Shown here: one piece after another, positions 4,645-7,070 of the stretch
How the letters are laid out: each line of letters starts with the position of its first letter
Numbering within the stretch: position 1 is the stretch's first letter
DNA from: Gammaproteobacteria bacterium
Lineage (GTDB): Bacteria; Pseudomonadota; Gammaproteobacteria; GRL18
DNA: 7,070 nucleotides
Direction: 5' to 3'
NCBI GenBank assembly: GCA_028571885.1
Contig: JAPVVU010000160.1
Coordinates: forward strand, 1 to 7,070
Program-made: the position numbers and the translations under genes
Notes under the pieces: model-generated
Told to the model about the DNA's origin: nothing
The model's input: the letters and a program-made list of their open reading frames with translations, nothing else
The model's database searches: none

Positions 4645-7070
4645 ATGGCAAAAAATGATGAACGTCTTGGCTTTGATCCGCTTGCATGGATGAGCGAAGG
4701 TGAAAAGTCGGCAGATGAAAAAAATAATCCAGATAAGGTTAATGTTATAGCAAAGGATGCCGATACGAACAGTAATAGCGAAACAAAGTTAACGGTCAGG
4801 AAAAAAACCGTGACTAAGAAAACAGCAGTTAGAAAAAAATCAGTCAGTGTAAAAAAAACTGTTAGCAAGAAAAAAGCCGTGAGTAGAAAAGCTGGTTCAC
4901 TAAAAATACAAGCTTCGGAAATAACGATGTTGGATTTAATTAGAAATAGTTTTGCAGCACTGGAACCTCAGGCCGAGGAACTCACCAGTACGTTTTATGA
5001 GCGCCTGTTTAATAAATTCCCTCAGGTGATACCCTTATTTGAAAACACTGATATTAAGCAACAATCAAAGAAACTCCTGGCTGCACTGACTTTGGTCGTC
5101 AATAACATTGATAAACCTGAAGTTTTAGAACGTGCATTAACCAGTATGGGTGAAAAACATCAGGCTTATGGTGCGTTACCCGAACATTATCCAGCTGTAG
5201 CAGAAACACTATTAGAAGTAATGGCCGAATATGCAGGTAATCTCTGGACGGCTGAGGTTGCACAAGCCTGGGCTGAGGCATTAGATCTGGTTGCAGAGAA
5301 AATGATAGCCGCCTACAAAGATACACCCCATTCAACAAATACTACGACAATGAAGACAGAGGCAAAGACAATGGCAACAAAACAATCAGGTGCCGAACAA
5401 CTACAATCAGCAATGCTTAATGCCATGACTTCGGCAGTAATGACTATTGATCTGGACCTAATTATTACTTATGTAAATCCAGCGGCTCATGCCTTAATGA
5501 AAAGTGTTGAAGCTCGATTGAGACAAGATTTTCCTGATTTTAGTGCGGATAATCTGGTGGGGGTCTGTATTGATGATTTTCATAAAAATCCAGCGCATCA
5601 GCGCCGACTGCTCAGTGACGCAGGTAATCTGCCTTATCGAGGTACGATCGATTTAGGTGACGTGCAATTTGATTTGAATGTGACACCACTATTTGATGAA
5701 AAAGGTACTTTTATCGGTGCTTGTCAGGAATGGAAAAATATTACTGACATCATTAAAAATGAAACTGAAGTTGCTCGACTCAGTGCCGCAATTGGTGGTT
5801 CTCAGACTGCTACTATGATTGCGGATCAGGATCTTAAAATTGTTTATATGAATGATGCTGTGACCGAACTGTTAGGTAATCGGGAAAAAGAATTACAGCA
5901 GATTATGCCGGGTTTTAATGCAAATAAATTAATAGGCACATGCATTGATGATTTTCATAAAAATCCAGCGCATCAGCGAGAACTCTTATCGGATATGTCT
6001 CGTTTGCCCTATCAAGCAGAAATTCAGGTTTTAGACCTTTATTTTGAACTGAATGTGATTGGTATTACGGATAAAGATGGTAAATACATGGGCAACTCAG
6101 TTGAGTGGCGTGATATTACCGAAGTGAAAAAAGCACAGACACAAATTGAACAATTAATTCTAGCAGCAGCTAAAGGCGATCTTGGTCAGCGATTGGCCGT
6201 TGACGAGTTTGATGGTTTTATGAAAGACCTGGGGGCTGGTATAAATAGCATGCTGGATGAAATTGTTCGTCCGGTACATGGTGTTTCAGCAGTCATTAAA
6301 GCATTAGAAGAAGGTGATCTGGTCAGGCGTATGGAAGGTGAGTATGAGGGTGAATTCGCTGATTTACAGGAAGCCATGAATAAATCCATGGAAAATCTGT
6401 TAAAAATGGTTTCAGAGATTCGTACTTCATCCAGCCATATTTCTACCGCTGCCAATGAAATCTCACAAGGTAATACTGACCTGAGTCAGCGTACAGAACA
6501 ACAGGCTTCATCGCTGGAAGAAACTGCTTCGAGTATGGAAGAGTTAACCTCAACGGTGAAACAAAATGCCGATAACGCCCGTCAGGCTAATCAGCTGGCT
6601 GCGGGGGCTCGTGACCAGGCACAAGAAGGTGGTCAGGTGATTGAATCAACCATTTCTGCCATGGAAGAAATAAATTCCTCCAGTAAGAAAATTGAAGATA
6701 TTATTGGCGTGATTGATGAAATTGCTTTTCAGACGAATTTGCTGGCATTGAACGCTGCAGTTGAAGCTGCCAGGGCAGGTGAGCAGGGTAGAGGCTTTGC
6801 TGTTGTGGCTTCAGAAGTCAGAAGCCTGGCGCAACGCAGTGCAGCGGCCGCAAAAGAAATTAAAGCCTTGATTAAAGACAGTGTAGAAAAAGTTGATGAG
6901 GGTACACGTCTGGTGGATGAATCAGGTAAAACGTTGGCTGAAATTGTCAATTCAGTGCGTAAGGTCAGTGATATTATTGCTGAAATTGCCGCCGCCAGCG
7001 GCGAACAATCAGCGGGGATTGAGCAGGTCAATCAGGCCATTACTCAATTAGACGAAGTGACGCAGCAAAA
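4645..7070 (+). CDS. Soluble globin-PAS-PAS-HAMP chemoreceptor (methyl-accepting chemotaxis protein), 3' end cut by the window
   Basis: The frame runs open from ATG 4645 to the window end (808 codons seen) and has no transmembrane segment. In order: N-terminal peptide with LGFDPLAWM (8-16); Lys/Arg-rich tail (52-82, 15 of 31 residues basic, none acidic); globin (about 96-226); PAS 1 (about 257-369); PAS 2 (about 377-492); two HAMP-like units (about 501-544 and 545-590); signalling domain from about 595. The globin shows the Vitreoscilla/flavohemoglobin pattern: TFYERLF with B10 Y118, PLF with F132, E7-like Q140, proximal H172 in KHQAYG, and PEHYP with Y182. There is no reductase domain. The hairpin tip is EIAFQTNLLALNAAVEAARA (692-711), and the methylation helix around 618-640 aligns with E. 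coli Tsr without gaps, suggesting heptad class 36H. AAAGG at 4629-4633 and an in-frame stop at 4621 support the start. By comparison with Tsr, a few dozen codons are missing. Likely role: cytoplasmic gas or redox sensing feeding CheA. Confidence 0.93.
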   Translation, partial: MAKNDERLGFDPLAWMSEGEKSADEKNNPDKVNVIAKDADTNSNSETKLTVRKKTVTKKTAVRKKSVSVKKTVSKKKAVSRKAGSLKIQASEITMLDLIRNSFAALEPQAEELTSTFYERLFNKFPQVIPLFENTDIKQQSKKLLAALTLVVNNIDKPEVLERALTSMGEKHQAYGALPEHYPAVAETLLEVMAEYAGNLWTAEVAQAWAEALDLVAEKMIAAYKDTPHSTNTTTMKTEAKTMATKQSGAEQLQSAMLNAMTSAVMTIDLDLIITYVNPAAHALMKSVEARLRQDFPDFSADNLVGVCIDDFHKNPAHQRRLLSDAGNLPYRGTIDLGDVQFDLNVTPLFDEKGTFIGACQEWKNITDIIKNETEVARLSAAIGGSQTATMIADQDLKIVYMNDAVTELLGNREKELQQIMPGFNANKLIGTCIDDFHKNPAHQRELLSDMSRLPYQAEIQVLDLYFELNVIGITDKDGKYMGNSVEWRDITEVKKAQTQIEQLILAAAKGDLGQRLAVDEFDGFMKDLGAGINSMLDEIVRPVHGVSAVIKALEEGDLVRRMEGEYEGEFADLQEAMNKSMENLLKMVSEIRTSSSHISTAANEISQGNTDLSQRTEQQASSLEETASSMEELTSTVKQNADNARQANQLAAGARDQAQEGGQVIESTISAMEEINSSSKKIEDIIGVIDEIAFQTNLLALNAAVEAARAGEQGRGFAVVASEVRSLAQRSAAAAKEIKALIKDSVEKVDEGTRLVDESGKTLAEIVNSVRKVSDIIAEIAAASGEQSAGIEQVNQAITQLDEVTQQ
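4798..4890 (+). repeat. Lys/Arg-rich degenerate repeats with A6-A8 tracts in the chemoreceptor gene
   Basis: This stretch encodes receptor residues 52-82, built from loosely repeated units of the form basic-Lys-[Thr/Ser/Ala]-Val (RKKTV, KKTAV, RKKSV, KKTV, KKKAV). It resembles the tails of histone-H1-like and AlgP-like bacterial proteins. At the DNA level it carries poly-A runs at 4801-4807 (A7), 4833-4839 (A7), 4851-4858 (A8) and 4870-4875 (A6). It is probably a flexible nucleic-acid-binding linker, and the A-runs are prone to slippage. Confidence 0.7.
5566..5603 (+). repeat. PAS repeat block, copy 1
   Basis: This 38-bp block encodes CIDDFHKNPAHQR (residues 308-320) in PAS 1. It matches copy 2 at 37 of 38 bases, the only difference being TGT versus TGC for the Cys codon. 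The two copies are exactly 375 bp (125 codons) apart, so the repeat unit is one whole PAS domain. Sequence on either side has diverged strongly. Confidence 0.85.
5941..5978 (+). repeat. PAS repeat block, copy 2
   Basis: This is the partner of the block at 5566-5603, encoding CIDDFHKNPAHQR at residues 433-445 in PAS 2. The last 35 bases are identical to copy 1 including every third codon position, while codons just beyond differ at most silent sites. Recombination between the copies would remove or add exactly one PAS domain in frame. Confidence 0.85.

Noticed and set aside
4611..4868. Antisense frame with hydrophobic Phe/Leu/Val-rich sequence opposite the receptor N-terminus, resembling membrane segments
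   Set aside because: The hydrophobicity is the complement of AAA/AAG Lys codons in the basic tail; the + strand reading continues in frame into a clear globin.
4930..5322. Globin region as a separate flavohemoglobin gene or a HemAT-type sensor
   Set aside because: It is in one open frame with the PAS and MCP domains, has no reductase domain, and its key residues match the Vitreoscilla/flavohemoglobin pattern rather than HemAT.

Overview
The window is one chemosensory operon, all on the + strand, cut off at its right end inside a chemoreceptor gene. The genes in order are: a STAS-domain protein, cheY, cheA, cheW, a ParA-type ATPase, and a large soluble methyl-accepting chemotaxis protein (MCP). 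The gaps are 63-135 nt and no gene lies on the opposite strand. The low-GC sequence (roughly 40% by eye, not counted) and the protein families suggest a gammaproteobacterium. The Tsr-like signalling domain and the STAS-cheY-cheA-cheW order fit this best. A methylotroph, sulfur oxidiser or marine lineage is possible, but I cannot name a genus.

Layout: 1-59 is leader DNA with a 12-bp tandem repeat. 60-353 encodes a small STAS protein with no Ser/Thr at the usual phosphorylation position. 438-803 is cheY. 804-938 is the longest gap and holds direct repeats, a palindrome and a hairpin touching the cheA ribosome binding site. 939-3092 is cheA with all catalytic boxes intact. 3093-3173 contains a possible 15-codon leader peptide that abuts cheW. 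3174-3686 is cheW. 3687-3749 contains mutually exclusive inverted repeats before the ParA gene. 3750-4571 is the ParA-type ATPase. 4645 to the window end is the chemoreceptor, whose last few dozen codons are missing. No stretch over 300 bases lacks a gene.

How the parts work together: the receptor has no membrane segment. It appears to be built as an N-terminal peptide, a Lys/Arg-rich histone-H1-like tail, a heme globin of the Vitreoscilla hemoglobin/flavohemoglobin type, two PAS domains, two HAMP-like units, and a Tsr-like signalling hairpin. A plausible reading is a cytoplasmic oxygen, NO or redox sensor that drives CheA-CheW and then CheY. The ParA-type ATPase would place the soluble array on the nucleoid, as PpfA does for TlpT in Rhodobacter sphaeroides. 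The basic tail could add direct DNA binding. This combination is the most interesting thing in the window. The domain assignments are well supported by visible residues; the positioning model is inference. Methylation and demethylation genes (cheR, cheD, cheB) would be expected downstream, outside the window.
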